NCBI GenBank assembly: GCA_013822685.1
Contig: PNKV01000002.1
Span: 62,001-126,000, forward strand
DNA: 64,000 bases
Reading direction: 5' to 3'
DNA from: Leptothrix sp. (in: b-proteobacteria)
GTDB taxonomy: Bacteria > Pseudomonadota > Gammaproteobacteria > Burkholderiales > Burkholderiaceae_C
Below are positions 27,890 through 37,191 of this stretch, in pieces; position 1 is the stretch's first letter; the number at the start of each line of letters is the position of its first letter. A model generated the notes under the pieces. The model was not told the origin of the DNA and did no database searches. It saw nothing but the letters and a program-made list of their open reading frames with translations. The translations under genes and the position numbers were made by a program.

Positions 27890-28642
27890 TCAGTCACCGA
27901 ACATCTTTTGCTTGAGTTCGCGGCGCTGTTGGGCTTCCAGCGACAAGGTGGCGGTTGGGCGGGCGATCAGTCGGCCCAGGCCGATGGGCTCGCCCGTTTC
28001 GTCGCAGTAACCATATTCGCCAGAATCCAGGCGGGTCAGCGCTTGAGAGATCTTCTTGAGGAGCTTGCGTTCGCGATCGCGGGTGCGCAGTTCCAGGGCG
28101 TGCTCTTCCTCGATCGTGGCACGGTCGGCCGGGTCGGGAACGATGGAGGTGTCTTCACGCAGGTGCTCCGTGGTTTCGCCGGCGTTGGACAGCAGGTCGT
28201 CTTTCAGCACGGTCAGGCGACCACGGAAAAAGTCCAACTGTTTTTCATTCATGTACTCGGAGTCGGGCATGGCCATCAGCTCGGGCTCGGTGAGGTCCCG
28301 GCCAGCTTTGGTTTTCCACGCGTTGGCGAGCTTGCTGTCAACCTTGGTTGCGGTAGTAGACATGTGATCTGAGGTACTGATTTTGGACGGTGAACGTGCC
28401 GGGGCCACGGGTTTGGCCTCTACGGCAGCTTCGACCGTTTTAGGGGAAGCTTGAGCGGGAGCAGGGGAGGGAGCTGGTTTGGCTGTGGTCACCGTGCTGG
28501 TTTTCTTGGTGGCGGGAGTCTCTTTTTTGGCGACGGGCTTGCTGGCAGCGGCTTTGACCGGCGTGTCCTTGACCGCCTTGGCCGTTTTGGCGGGGGCAGT
28601 GGCGCTCGATTTGGTCGAGGGCTTGTCAGATGCTTTCGTCAC
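27890..28642 (-). CDS. dksA: RNA polymerase-binding transcription factor DksA, single-cysteine form with basic N-terminal extension
   Basis: A 250-residue DksA, which with ppGpp retunes RNA polymerase. The core (about residues 94-250) has the coiled-coil tip DPADRA (D170, D173, A175) needed for activity. The zinc-finger region keeps only C213: the other three expected cysteines are Thr216, Ser234 and Ala237. Residues 1-93 are a Lys/Ala/Pro/Thr-rich extension. The GTG start at 28642 is well supported by a perfect AGGAGG five bases upstream; ATG 28363 would give the core alone. It sits between a COG0523 GTPase and the TPR/STAS-like gene. Confidence 0.93.
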   Translation of the reverse strand: MTKASDKPSTKSSATAPAKTAKAVKDTPVKAAASKPVAKKETPATKKTSTVTTAKPAPSPAPAQASPKTVEAAVEAKPVAPARSPSKISTSDHMSTTATKVDSKLANAWKTKAGRDLTEPELMAMPDSEYMNEKQLDFFRGRLTVLKDDLLSNAGETTEHLREDTSIVPDPADRATIEEEHALELRTRDRERKLLKKISQALTRLDSGEYGYCDETGEPIGLGRLIARPTATLSLEAQQRRELKQKMFGD

Positions 28643-28733
28643 AGAATCCTCCTAAGAGACGCATGGCCAGCTAATGGCTCCATCGCCTTGGTTGTGCTGC
28701 TTTTGGCAATCAGGCATGAATGAAGGCGCGCGG

Positions 28734-28739
28734 ATTGTA
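28734..28739 (-). promoter_or_regulatory. candidate -10 element for dksA
   Basis: TACAAT on the minus strand, preceded 16 bp upstream by the weak -35-like GAAGTT. It gives a leader of about 85 nt before the AGGAGG and GTG of dksA. Confidence 0.3.
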
Positions 28740-28791
28740 ACGAGGCTCCTAGCTCAACTTCACCAGACTATCCCTCGACCCCATCACTGCC

Positions 28792-29826
28792 TCAAGCCAA
28801 GCACTGTTCAAGGCCTGTGCGGAACAGGTCTTGGGGCAAATCGATGCCGATGAAGACCATTTTGCTGGTTTTGTCTTCTCCGGGTGACCATTTGGGGCCC
28901 ACATCGCTGCCCATCAACTGGTGAACACCCTGGAAAATCACCTTGCGGTCCATGCCAACGACGTTCAAGACGCCTTTATAGCGCAGCATGCGCGGACCAT
29001 AAATCTGCACCATCGACCCGAGGAAATCTTCCAGCTTGCTGGGATTGAAAGGGCGGGTGGATTTGTAGACGAAGGATTTCACATCGTCGTCGTGCTTGTG
29101 GTGGTGCGGGTGATCGCAGTGCTCGTCGTGCACGTGATCGTGGTCATGATGACCGTGGTCGTGCGCGTCGTCGGTCAGGAAGCTGGGGTCAATTTCCAGC
29201 TTGGCATTGAGGTTGAAACCACGCAGATCGAACACATTGCCCAGCGGCACCTCGCCGAAATGCACTCGTTGCTGGGGCGCGCGGGGGTTGATGTGCTTGA
29301 GGCGGTGTGACAGGTCATCGGCTTCGGCCGTGGTGACCAGGTCGGTCTTGCTGATGAAGATTTGGTCGGCGAAACCGGCCTGGCGCTGGGCTTCCTGGCG
29401 CTGATCCAGCTGAGTCTGGCCGTGCTTCGCATCGACCAGCGTGACGATGGCGTCCAGCAGATAGATCTCGGCGATCTCGTCGTCCATGAAAAAGGTCTGT
29501 GCCACGGGGCCGGGATCGGCCAGGCCGGTGGTTTCGATCACGACGCGATCAAACTTCAGGCTGCCGTCGCGTTTCTTGGCGGCCAGGTCAGTGAGGGTGG
29601 CGCGCAGATCTTCCCGGATGGTGCAACAGATGCAGCCATTGTTCATCTGGATGATCTGTTCCTTGGTGTCGGCCACCAGGATGTCGTTGTCGATGTTTTC
29701 TTCACCGAATTCGTTTTCGATGACGGCAATCTTCTGGCCGTGTGCTTCGGTCAGGATGCGCTTGAGCAAAGTGGTTTTCCCACTGCCCAAGAAACCGGTA
29801 AGGATGGTGACAGGTATCAAGCTCAT
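28792..29826 (-). CDS. COG0523 (CobW/YjiA/ZNG) GTPase, histidine-rich
   Basis: A 344-residue G3E GTPase, probably a metal chaperone. The Walker A is GFLGSGKTTLL (about 11-21), the metal-binding CxCC motif is CICC at 65-68, Walker B lies in VIETTGLADPGPV, and the base-recognition motif is SKTDLV. Before the C-terminal domain is a His/Asp-rich stretch of about 25 residues (HDHGHHDHDHVHDEHCDHPH and more, about 222-250), typical of zinc or nickel chaperones. A possible leaderless promoter (TACACT at 29833-29838) directly precedes the ATG. No cobalamin genes are nearby, so a CobW role in B12 synthesis is unlikely. Confidence 0.92.
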   Translation of the reverse strand: MSLIPVTILTGFLGSGKTTLLKRILTEAHGQKIAVIENEFGEENIDNDILVADTKEQIIQMNNGCICCTIREDLRATLTDLAAKKRDGSLKFDRVVIETTGLADPGPVAQTFFMDDEIAEIYLLDAIVTLVDAKHGQTQLDQRQEAQRQAGFADQIFISKTDLVTTAEADDLSHRLKHINPRAPQQRVHFGEVPLGNVFDLRGFNLNAKLEIDPSFLTDDAHDHGHHDHDHVHDEHCDHPHHHKHDDDVKSFVYKSTRPFNPSKLEDFLGSMVQIYGPRMLRYKGVLNVVGMDRKVIFQGVHQLMGSDVGPKWSPGEDKTSKMVFIGIDLPQDLFRTGLEQCLA

Positions 29827-29832
29827 CCTGAG

Positions 29833-29838
29833 AGTGTA
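29833..29838 (-). promoter_or_regulatory. possible leaderless promoter of the COG0523 gene
   Basis: CTACACTCTCAGGATG on the minus strand places a TACACT -10-like box only seven bases before the ATG, so transcription would start at or next to the start codon. The 11-mer CTACACTCTCA recurs directly before the carbonic anhydrase ATG (39549-39559). Confidence 0.35.
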
Positions 29839-29930
29839 GCCCCGGCTGCCAAGGCTTTGAAGCCGTGGGGTTGCACAATCGCGATCTTGATCGGGTATTC
29901 TTGCAACATCGCCACCAAGACACCCCCCCC

Positions 29931-30836
29931 GTGTCCGAACCTTCCCAGAGTCGGCCCACCAAAGCCGACAGAGCCGCCTTTTTGCAGCACCACGACCGTG
30001 AAAAAGACCGCCGCAGTCTTTTTGAGCGGCTGGTTGAATTCATCTCGCCCGGGCCGGACTCCACCGACGAACTGATTGAATCGCTCGCCACCGCCGAACA
30101 GCGGGAGTTGATCGAGCCCGAATCCCGCGTGATGCTGGAGGGAGTGATCCGCATGGCAGGCATGAGCGCAGGCGATGTGATGGTCGCCGTCAAGCGCATG
30201 GATTTGCTCGACATCAATTCACCTTACGAGGATTTGCTCAACCAGGTGATTGACGCTGGGCACTCGCGTTTTCCGGTGTTTGAAGGCAGCCGTGAAAACA
30301 TCATCGGCGTGCTGATGACCAAGGATTTGCTCAAGCTACAGCGCGCCCCAGAGTTGAACCTGCGCACTTTGCTGCGCCCCCCGGTGTTCGTGCCTGAATC
30401 GAAAGGGCTGAACGAGCTGCTCCGTGACTTTCGCGCCAACCGCAGCCACATGGCCATCGTGATCGACGAATTCGGCAAAACCGCCGGTCTGATCACCATC
30501 GAAGATGTGCTCGAAGAAATCGTCGGCGAGATCGAGGACGAGTTTGACGTGGGCGAGAGCGACAGTGGCATTTTCACCTTGGCCGACGGCAGCCAGCGGG
30601 TCGCCGGCGACGCTGAGATCGAGGCCGTGAACCAGGCTTTCGGGATTCATTTGCCGGTGGACGATTTCGACACGATCGGTGGTTTCGTGGCCCACGAACT
30701 GGGCCGGGTGCCGCGCCGCGGTGAGGCCGTCGAGGTGGCCGGCCTTAGATTTTCGGTCATGCTGGCCAGGGGCGGTGCGGTGCGGTGGTTCAAGGTCACT
30801 CGCGCGCCCGATGCCGCTGAGATGAGCGGGTCCTGA
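29931..30836 (+). CDS. corC: CorC/YbeX family CBS-domain protein
   Basis: A 301-residue cytosolic protein with two CBS domains (about 65-195; MVAVKRMDLLDINSPYEDLL and VIDEFGKTAGLITIEDVLEEIVGEIEDEF) and a C-terminal CorC/HlyC transporter-associated domain (about 205-290). It is linked by name to Mg2+/Co2+ efflux and, as YbeX, to ribosome metabolism. The start is GTG 29931, giving a family-typical MSEPSQSRPTKADRAAF. It lies three bases before lnt, the conserved ybeX-lnt pair. TTGCAC and TATTCT (29871-29901, 19-bp spacer) may be its promoter. Confidence 0.93.
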   Translation: MSEPSQSRPTKADRAAFLQHHDREKDRRSLFERLVEFISPGPDSTDELIESLATAEQRELIEPESRVMLEGVIRMAGMSAGDVMVAVKRMDLLDINSPYEDLLNQVIDAGHSRFPVFEGSRENIIGVLMTKDLLKLQRAPELNLRTLLRPPVFVPESKGLNELLRDFRANRSHMAIVIDEFGKTAGLITIEDVLEEIVGEIEDEFDVGESDSGIFTLADGSQRVAGDAEIEAVNQAFGIHLPVDDFDTIGGFVAHELGRVPRRGEAVEVAGLRFSVMLARGGAVRWFKVTRAPDAAEMSGS

Positions 30837-30838
30837 TT

Positions 30839-32437
30839 GTGACGGCGGTGGCTTCAGGTGCCCGGGCCGCTCCGGGCGGAATGGGTGCGGCCTGGGCGCT
30901 GTGCTCATCCGTGCTGGCCGGGGCCTGCGTGGCGGGGGCTTTTTCACCCTGGCTTGCGGCTTGGGGATCGGCTTGGCCGGCCCTGTTACTGTCGCTGGCG
31001 GTGGCCGCTTTTGTGGCCGTTCTTCGTGGGGTGACGTCGGTCGCTTTGGCTGCCCAATGTGGCGCCCTGTTCGGCACGGTCTGGCTGGTGAGTGGCACTG
31101 GATGGATGTTTGTCAGCCTGCACAAATTTGGCGGCTTACCGGCCTGGATCGCGGGTTTGGCGGTGTTGGCCCTCTGTGCTGCCTTGTCAAGCTTCATGGC
31201 ATTGATGGCCGCAGCCTGGGTGCGGTGGCGGCGTGGCGCCTGGCTCCCGGATGGCATCTTGCTGGCGGCACTTTGGTGGCTGGCCGAGTGGATCCGTGGA
31301 TGCATCTTCACCGGCTTTCCGTGGGCCGCCAGCGGTTACGCCTTGGTCGACTCACCCTTGGCCGTCCTGGCGCCCTGGGTGGGCGTCTACGCCATGGGGG
31401 CGGCCTGGGTGTCGCTGTTGTCCTGGGTGGTGCTGTCGGCACCCAGGCTGCCGTCGCTGTTGGCCAGTTTGTCGGTCTTGGTGCTGGTCTTGGGCGGCTT
31501 GCACTTGGTCAACGGTCGGCCAGCGAATGCCTTCACCCGCCTTCATGGCGCCCCTTTGTCCGTGACCTTGTTGCAAGGCAATATCCCGCAAGACGAGAAG
31601 TTTGCGCAGTCGCATCTGATGGACCAACTGGTCTGGCATGCACGGCAATTGGTGGCCGCGCGTGGCGACCTGGTGGTGGCCCCCGAGACCGCGATCCCTT
31701 TGCTGCCTGACCAGATGCCCGATGGCTATTGGGCCGAGCTGGTCAGTGCATTCCATGAAGGCGATCGGGCCGCTTTGGTCGGGGTGCCGCTGGGCAGTTT
31801 CAAGCAGGGTTACACCAACTCCGTGGTGGGCTTGTCGTCGGCCACCAAGGCCTTGCCTGACGGTTTTTATCGGTACAACAAACACCACCTGGTGCCTTTT
31901 GGCGAGTTCATTCCGCTGGGCTTTCACTGGTTCGTGCAGATGATGAACATGCCCTTGGGCGATTTCACGCGGGGGCCCCGTGCTGCACCATCCTTCGGCG
32001 TCAAAGGCCAGTGGATCGCGCCGACCATCTGCTACGAAGATTTGTTTGGCGAAGAGCTGGCGCAGCGCTTCGTGACGCCCGAGCAGCCCGCCCCAACGCT
32101 GTTTGCCAATGTGAGCAACCTGGCTTGGTTTGGCGACACCGTGGCCATCTACCAGCATTTGCAGATCGCCCGCATGAGGTCGCTGGAGTTCCAATTGCCC
32201 ACCATCCGGGCCACCAACACCGGCGCCACGGTCGTGATTGATCACACCGCGAAGGTGACGGCCGCCTTGCCCACCAACACCCGCGGTGCCTTGGTGGCAT
32301 CGGTCCAGGGACGTGCTGGCAACACGCCCTATGCCGAGTGGGCGGGGCGTTTTGGTTTGTGGCCGATGGTGGCTTTGGCAAGCCTGGCCGTGCTGGCCTT
32401 GAGACGCCGTTCGCGGAGTGCCGCCGCGAGTCTTTAG
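30839..32437 (+). CDS. lnt: apolipoprotein N-acyltransferase
   Basis: A 532-residue inner-membrane enzyme that adds the third acyl chain to lipoproteins, needed for Lol sorting of BamB, BamD and PilW encoded in this window. The N-terminal half has about six membrane segments. The nitrilase-like periplasmic domain has the Glu-Lys-Cys triad: Glu in VVAPETAIPLLPD, Lys in YNKHHLVPFGEFIP and Cys in APTICYEDLFGEE. The start is GTG at 30839, two bases after the corC stop. A last membrane segment (FGLWPMVALASLAVLAL) anchors the C-terminus. Confidence 0.95.
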   Translation: MTAVASGARAAPGGMGAAWALCSSVLAGACVAGAFSPWLAAWGSAWPALLLSLAVAAFVAVLRGVTSVALAAQCGALFGTVWLVSGTGWMFVSLHKFGGLPAWIAGLAVLALCAALSSFMALMAAAWVRWRRGAWLPDGILLAALWWLAEWIRGCIFTGFPWAASGYALVDSPLAVLAPWVGVYAMGAAWVSLLSWVVLSAPRLPSLLASLSVLVLVLGGLHLVNGRPANAFTRLHGAPLSVTLLQGNIPQDEKFAQSHLMDQLVWHARQLVAARGDLVVAPETAIPLLPDQMPDGYWAELVSAFHEGDRAALVGVPLGSFKQGYTNSVVGLSSATKALPDGFYRYNKHHLVPFGEFIPLGFHWFVQMMNMPLGDFTRGPRAAPSFGVKGQWIAPTICYEDLFGEELAQRFVTPEQPAPTLFANVSNLAWFGDTVAIYQHLQIARMRSLEFQLPTIRATNTGATVVIDHTAKVTAALPTNTRGALVASVQGRAGNTPYAEWAGRFGLWPMVALASLAVLALRRRSRSAAASL

Positions 32438-32490
32438 AATCGGGCATTCGCGTCACTTGTTGATGCCCACCCCACTGACCTGAAAATGCC

Positions 32491-33447
32491 ATGCTGACCT
32501 TCCAGCAATTGATCTTGCGCCTTCAAAGCTACTGGGATGCCCAGGGCTGCGCTTTGCTGCAACCCTATGACATGGAAGTGGGCGCCGGCACCAGCCACAC
32601 CGCCACCTTCTTGCGCGCACTGGGCCCGGAGCCCTGGCGCGCGGCCTATGTGCAACCCAGCCGCCGCCCCAAGGATGGCCGCTTTGGCGAGAACCCCAAC
32701 CGCCTGCAGCACTACTACCAGTTCCAGGTCGTGCTCAAGCCGGCGCCTTCCAACATCCTGGAGCTGTACCTCGGCTCTTTGGAGGCCGTGGGTTTTGACC
32801 TTAAGAAGAACGACGTCCGCTTTGTTGAAGACGATTGGGAGAACCCGACCTTGGGCGCCTGGGGCCTGGGCTGGGAGGTCTGGCTCAATGGCATGGAGGT
32901 GACGCAGTTCACCTACTTCCAGCAAGTGGGCGGCATCGATTGCAAGCCGCTGACGGGCGAGATCACCTATGGTCTGGAGCGCTTGGCCATGTACCTGCAA
33001 GGCGTTGAGAACGTCTATGATTTGGTGTGGACCAGTTGGGAAGAAGTGGGTGCCGATGGCGTGAAAGTGCAGCGCACGCTGAAGTACGGTGATGTGTTCC
33101 ACCAGAACGAGGTCGAGCAATCCACCTACAACTTCGAGCACAGCAATGTCGAATTTTTGCTGGGTGCCTTCACCAACTATGAGACGCAGGCCAAGTACCT
33201 GATCGAACAACATCTGGCCTTGCCTGCCTATGAGCAGGTGCTCAAGGCCGCGCACAGCTTCAACCTGCTGGACGCGCGTGGCGCCATTTCCGTGACCGAG
33301 CGTGCTGCCTACATCGGCCGCATCCGCAACCTGGCCCGCAGCGTGGCGCAGGCCTACCTCGATAGCCGCGCCCGGCTGGGCTTCCCCATGGCCCCTAGGG
33401 CCTGGGCGCAAGAGGTTCTTGCACAACTAGAAAAGAAAGCCGCCTGA
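32491..33447 (+). CDS. glyQ: glycyl-tRNA synthetase alpha subunit
   Basis: A 318-residue class II synthetase subunit of the bacterial alpha2beta2 GlyRS; it forms glycyl-adenylate. It opens with [30 protein letters not shown], the family hallmark, and shows motif 2-like [16 protein letters not shown]. Tail residues [16 protein letters not shown] match the family end. The gene follows lnt by 53 bp and is separated from glyS by two bases, so the subunits are co-translated. Length matches the family (about 300). Confidence 0.98.
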   Translation: MLTFQQLILRLQSYWDAQGCALLQPYDMEVGAGTSHTATFLRALGPEPWRAAYVQPSRRPKDGRFGENPNRLQHYYQFQVVLKPAPSNILELYLGSLEAVGFDLKKNDVRFVEDDWENPTLGAWGLGWEVWLNGMEVTQFTYFQQVGGIDCKPLTGEITYGLERLAMYLQGVENVYDLVWTSWEEVGADGVKVQRTLKYGDVFHQNEVEQSTYNFEHSNVEFLLGAFTNYETQAKYLIEQHLALPAYEQVLKAAHSFNLLDARGAISVTERAAYIGRIRNLARSVAQAYLDSRARLGFPMAPRAWAQEVLAQLEKKAA

Positions 33448-33449
33448 GC

Positions 33450-35582
33450 ATGAGCGCTTCCAATTTGCTCGTTGAGTTGTTCGTTGAAGAGTTGCCTCCC
33501 AAGGCGCTCAAAAAGTTGGGCGAATCCTTTGCCCAGGTGTTGGCCGACAGCTTGAAGTCGCAAGGCCTGGCAGGTGGCGATTCAGTGGCCACGGCGTTTG
33601 CGTCGCCTCGTCGCCTGGCCGTGCATGTGACCAAGGTGCTGGCCAAGGCTGCCGACCAAGCCGTGCAGCAAAAGCTGATGCCGGTGAGCGTGGGCTTGAA
33701 CGCCGAAGGCCAGCCCACGCCGGCCTTGCTCAAGCGTCTCTCGGCGCTTGGCGCGGGCCCCGATGCCGTTGCCAGCTTGAAGCGCCTGCCTGATGGCAAA
33801 GCCGAAGCCTTGTTCTTTGACAGTGTGAAGGCTGGCGCAACCTTGAGCGAAGGCCTGCAGAAGGCCCTGGATGAGACTCTGGCCAAGCTGCCCATTCCCA
33901 AGGTGATGAACTACCAATTGGAGCAAGGCCCGGGCGCTGATTTCCAGCCAGGATGGACCAGCGTTAACTTCGTGCGTCCCGCGCATGGCCTGGTGGCCTT
34001 GCATGGCGACCAGGTGGTGTCCGTCAGCGCGCTTGGCTTGGTGTCGGGCCGCAGCACCCAAGGCCATCGCTTCGAGGCCAAGGTCAATCCGGTGGTTCTT
34101 CAGAACGCCGATACCTACGCTGATCAGCTGGCGCAGCAAGGCGCCGTGATCGCCAGCTTCGAGGCTCGCCGAGATGAGATTGCGCGCCAGCTCAAATTGG
34201 CCGCCAGCAAGGCCGGTACCAACCTGCACCCGATTGAAGATGATGCGCTGCTGGACGAGGTGACGGCCCTGGTCGAGCGCCCCAATGTGCTGACTGGCCG
34301 CTTCGAAGAGGCCTTCCTGGAAGTGCCCCAAGAGTGCCTGATCCTCACCATGAAGGCGAACCAGAAGTACTTCCCCTTGTTGGACGCTTCCGGCAAATTG
34401 ACCAACCAGTTCTTGATCGTCAGCAACATCAGCCCTGACGATGCGAGTGCGGTGGTGGGTGGCAACGAGCGCGTGGTGCGCCCACGTTTGGCCGATGCCA
34501 AGTTCTTCTTTGACCAGGATCGCAAGAAGACCTTGGAGTCCCGCGTGGCAGGCCTGTCCAAGGTGGTGTACCACGGCAAGCTGGGCACGCAAGGCGAACG
34601 CGTCGAGCGCGTGCGCGCCATCGCCAAGGGCTTGGTCGAATCATTGGGCCAGGCATCGCTGGCCGCCAACGTTGACACCGCGGCACGCCTGGCCAAGGTC
34701 GATCTGTTGACCGACATGGTGGGCGAGTTCCCTGAGCTGCAGGGCATCATGGGTGGCTATTACGCTCGTCACGATGGCCTGGGCGACCAGGTGGCGCAAG
34801 CCATTGAAGACCACTACAAGCCACGTTTCGCAGGCGATGAGTTGCCCCGCGATCTGGTCGGCGTGGTCGTGGCTTTGGCCGACAAGCTGGAGACCTTGGT
34901 GGGCCTGTTCGGCATCGGCCAATTGCCCACTGGCGACAAAGACCCCTTTGCATTGCGCCGCCACGCTCTGGGCGTGATCCGCATGCTGATCGAGCGCGAC
35001 CTGCCTTTGGCCGTGGAGCCCACCTTGCGCCAGGCTGCGGCGTCGTTCGGCGACAAGATCACCGATGCCACGCCGGCCCTGACCGATTTCATCTACGACC
35101 GTCTGGCAGGCAGCCTGCGCGAACAAGGCTACAGCGCCCAGGAAGTCGATGCCGTGCTGGCCTTGCGCCCGCAGCGCTTGGCCGACATTGGTCAGCGCCT
35201 GGCGGCGGTGCGTGCCTTCGCAGCCTTGCCTGAGGCTGCCTCCTTGGCCGCGGCCAACAAGCGCGTGGGCAACATCCTGAAGAAGGTCGAAGGCGCGGTC
35301 GAGGCCAAGGTTGATGCCTCCTTGCTGAAAGAGCCGGCCGAAGCCGCCTTGTACGAGTCGCTCACCACGGCGGGGGCCAAGGCGGTCTCCGCTTTTGAGC
35401 AAGGTGACTACACGGCCTCCTTGCAGGCCCTTGCGGTTCTGAAGACGCCCGTGGATGCATTTTTTGATGGCGTCATGGTCAACGCGGAAGATGCTGCATT
35501 GCGCACCAATCGCCTCGGTTTGCTGGCATCCTTGCACCAGGCCATGAACCGCGTGGCCGACCTGTCCAGGTTGGCTGCATGA
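33450..35582 (+). CDS. glyS: glycyl-tRNA synthetase beta subunit
   Basis: A 710-residue beta subunit that recognises and binds tRNA-Gly. It begins MSASNLLVELFVEELPPKALKKLGESFAQ, contains the family segment VPQECLILTMKANQKYFPL and the HD-like region VDLLTDMVGEFPELQGIMGGYYA, and ends with the DALR-type anticodon-binding domain. Length is normal (E. coli 689). The stop overlaps an in-frame ATG at 35579 that could start gmhB, so glyS and gmhB are at least closely coupled. Confidence 0.98.
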   Translation: MSASNLLVELFVEELPPKALKKLGESFAQVLADSLKSQGLAGGDSVATAFASPRRLAVHVTKVLAKAADQAVQQKLMPVSVGLNAEGQPTPALLKRLSALGAGPDAVASLKRLPDGKAEALFFDSVKAGATLSEGLQKALDETLAKLPIPKVMNYQLEQGPGADFQPGWTSVNFVRPAHGLVALHGDQVVSVSALGLVSGRSTQGHRFEAKVNPVVLQNADTYADQLAQQGAVIASFEARRDEIARQLKLAASKAGTNLHPIEDDALLDEVTALVERPNVLTGRFEEAFLEVPQECLILTMKANQKYFPLLDASGKLTNQFLIVSNISPDDASAVVGGNERVVRPRLADAKFFFDQDRKKTLESRVAGLSKVVYHGKLGTQGERVERVRAIAKGLVESLGQASLAANVDTAARLAKVDLLTDMVGEFPELQGIMGGYYARHDGLGDQVAQAIEDHYKPRFAGDELPRDLVGVVVALADKLETLVGLFGIGQLPTGDKDPFALRRHALGVIRMLIERDLPLAVEPTLRQAAASFGDKITDATPALTDFIYDRLAGSLREQGYSAQEVDAVLALRPQRLADIGQRLAAVRAFAALPEAASLAAANKRVGNILKKVEGAVEAKVDASLLKEPAEAALYESLTTAGAKAVSAFEQGDYTASLQALAVLKTPVDAFFDGVMVNAEDAALRTNRLGLLASLHQAMNRVADLSRLAA

Positions 35583-35599
35583 CCCCTTTCGGAGTGGGC

Positions 35600-36208
35600 A
35601 TGAAACTCGTCATCCTCGACCGCGACGGAACCATCAATCACGAGCGGGACGACTACATCAAGTCGGCAGACGAGTGGGTGCCTCTGCCCGGCGCATTGGA
35701 GGCGATTGCCCGACTCAACCATGCTGGCTGGCACGTGGTCGTGGCCACCAACCAGTCTGGCATTGGCCGCGGCTTGTTCGACATGGTGGCCCTCAACGCC
35801 ATGCATGCGCGGATGAACCAGTTGTTGGCCCGCCATGGCGGCCGGGTCGAGGCCGTTTTCTTTTGCCCCCACACGCCTGAGGATCAATGCACCTGCCGCA
35901 AACCGCTGCCTGGTCTGTTCAAGATGATCGGGCAGCGCTTTGGCGTGTCCCTGGCGGGTGTGCCCATGGTGGGTGACCTGCCGCGCGACGTCCTGGCGGC
36001 GCAGTCGGTGGGTTGCGAGCCGCATTTGGTCCGCACCGGGCAGGCCGCCTCCATGACCGAAACAGAATTGATCGACCTGCGTCAGCAGGTTTCCGATCTG
36101 ACGATCCATCCCGATCTGTCGTCCTTTGCCGACTTCCTGATCCTGCGAGATCGGCGTGCACATGGCGAAGACAGCCCCGTGGCCACACACATGGGCGAGC
36201 TGACATGA
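35600..36208 (+). CDS. gmhB: D-glycero-beta-D-manno-heptose 1,7-bisphosphate 7-phosphatase
   Basis: A 202-residue HAD phosphatase of the ADP-heptose pathway for the LPS inner core. The nucleophile motif is LDRDGTIN (Asp7, Asp9), motif II is ATNQSGIGRG, and motif IV is MVGDLPRDVLAA. The zinc-binding loop characteristic of GmhB is CPHTPEDQCTCRKP. ATG 35600 has GGAG seven bases upstream; ATG 35579 overlapping glyS is an alternative. In many relatives plsC lies between gmhB and the following gene; here it is missing. Confidence 0.93.
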   Translation: MKLVILDRDGTINHERDDYIKSADEWVPLPGALEAIARLNHAGWHVVVATNQSGIGRGLFDMVALNAMHARMNQLLARHGGRVEAVFFCPHTPEDQCTCRKPLPGLFKMIGQRFGVSLAGVPMVGDLPRDVLAAQSVGCEPHLVRTGQAASMTETELIDLRQQVSDLTIHPDLSSFADFLILRDRRAHGEDSPVATHMGELT

Positions 36209-36224
36209 AAGACAAGTTTGAGTG

Positions 36225-37112
36225 ATGAGTGACCGAACGCCTGAGACAGTGACACCAGTGTCGTCGGGTGAGCAGATGGGCCTGCCCTGGGTGGACGGTG
36301 CCACTGGCAAGGAGCCGCAATCCGCGGCCCTGGCCCAGTCGCCCGCCATGCCCGTGCCGCCGGCCCAACCCGAGATTCCCGTATTTCGCCATCCCCAGGC
36401 CGAGCGCGAAGTGCGCTTGGGTGATGTGATCGTGGCTTATGAGTTCCAGCGTGTTCGCCGCCGCAGCATCGGCATGGTGGTCAGCTCCGAAGGGCTGAGC
36501 GTGCGCGCGCCGCGGTGGGTGTCGTCCGGCGACATCGAAACCGCCTTGCACGCCAAGTCCCGCTGGATCTGCAACAAGCTGGTCGAGCAGCGCGAGCGTG
36601 CCTTGAAGCAAAAAGCCACGCGCATCGATTGGCAGCATGGGGCCGAATTGCCTTACCTTGGCGAGCCCCTCACCTTGGTGCTCGATCCCGGCACGAAAGG
36701 GGTCAGCTTGAGCGAAGGTGGGCGAGCCTTGTTGATGGGACTGAGCCCTGATGCCCCTTCAGAGCAGATCGGCGAGCTTTTCCAGTCGTGGCTGAAGAAG
36801 CAGGCCAAGCTGCGCTTTGATGCGCGGGTGAAGCACTTTGCCCCTTTGATGGGCGTGAGCGTCAGCCGGATCAGCCTGTCGTCAGCGCGCACGCGTTGGG
36901 GCAGTGCGAGTGTGGATGGCTCCATCCGCTTGCATTGGCGGCTGATGCATTTCGCCGATCACGTGATTGACTATGTGGTGGTGCACGAGTTAGCTCACTT
37001 GCGCGAAATGAACCACAGCCCGCGCTTTTGGGAAGTGGTCATGTCCGTCATGCCCGACTACGAAAAAGCGCGAGACCAATTGCGCCACGCCATGATTCCC
37101 GACTGGGCCTGA
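36225..37112 (+). CDS. YgjP-like M48/DUF45 metal-dependent hydrolase
   Basis: A 295-residue putative zinc metallopeptidase. The active-site motif VVHELAHLREMNHSPRFW (HExxH at about residue 254, third ligand His in NHS) and the upstream RTRWGSASVDGSIRLHWRL match the YgjP/DUF45 family. About 65 N-terminal residues are Pro/Ala/Gln rich and not part of the domain. The start is ATG 36225. Substrates are unknown; the family is cytosolic. It ends the lnt-glyQS-gmhB gene group. Confidence 0.88.
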   Translation: MSDRTPETVTPVSSGEQMGLPWVDGATGKEPQSAALAQSPAMPVPPAQPEIPVFRHPQAEREVRLGDVIVAYEFQRVRRRSIGMVVSSEGLSVRAPRWVSSGDIETALHAKSRWICNKLVEQRERALKQKATRIDWQHGAELPYLGEPLTLVLDPGTKGVSLSEGGRALLMGLSPDAPSEQIGELFQSWLKKQAKLRFDARVKHFAPLMGVSVSRISLSSARTRWGSASVDGSIRLHWRLMHFADHVIDYVVVHELAHLREMNHSPRFWEVVMSVMPDYEKARDQLRHAMIPDWA

Positions 37113-37191
37113 AAAGCCCTAGTCTTGCCAGGCCCAGCCCTCCGTGCTTAATCTCTGCCACCGGCCAGCATAGGCCACGAGGAGAAAAAGC

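Noticed and set aside
28792-29826. CobW in cobalamin synthesis
   Set aside because: No cobalamin genes are nearby; the His-rich loop and CxCC motif are common to all COG0523 metal chaperones.
29827-29930. Zur box before the COG0523 gene
   Set aside because: No AT-rich palindrome resembling TGTTATAnnATAACA was seen in the interval.
37113-37191. Sigma-54 promoter upstream of the PEP-CTERM gene
   Set aside because: No GG/GC pair with the required -24/-12 spacing was found; the nearest GG-GC pair is spaced 15 rather than 12.
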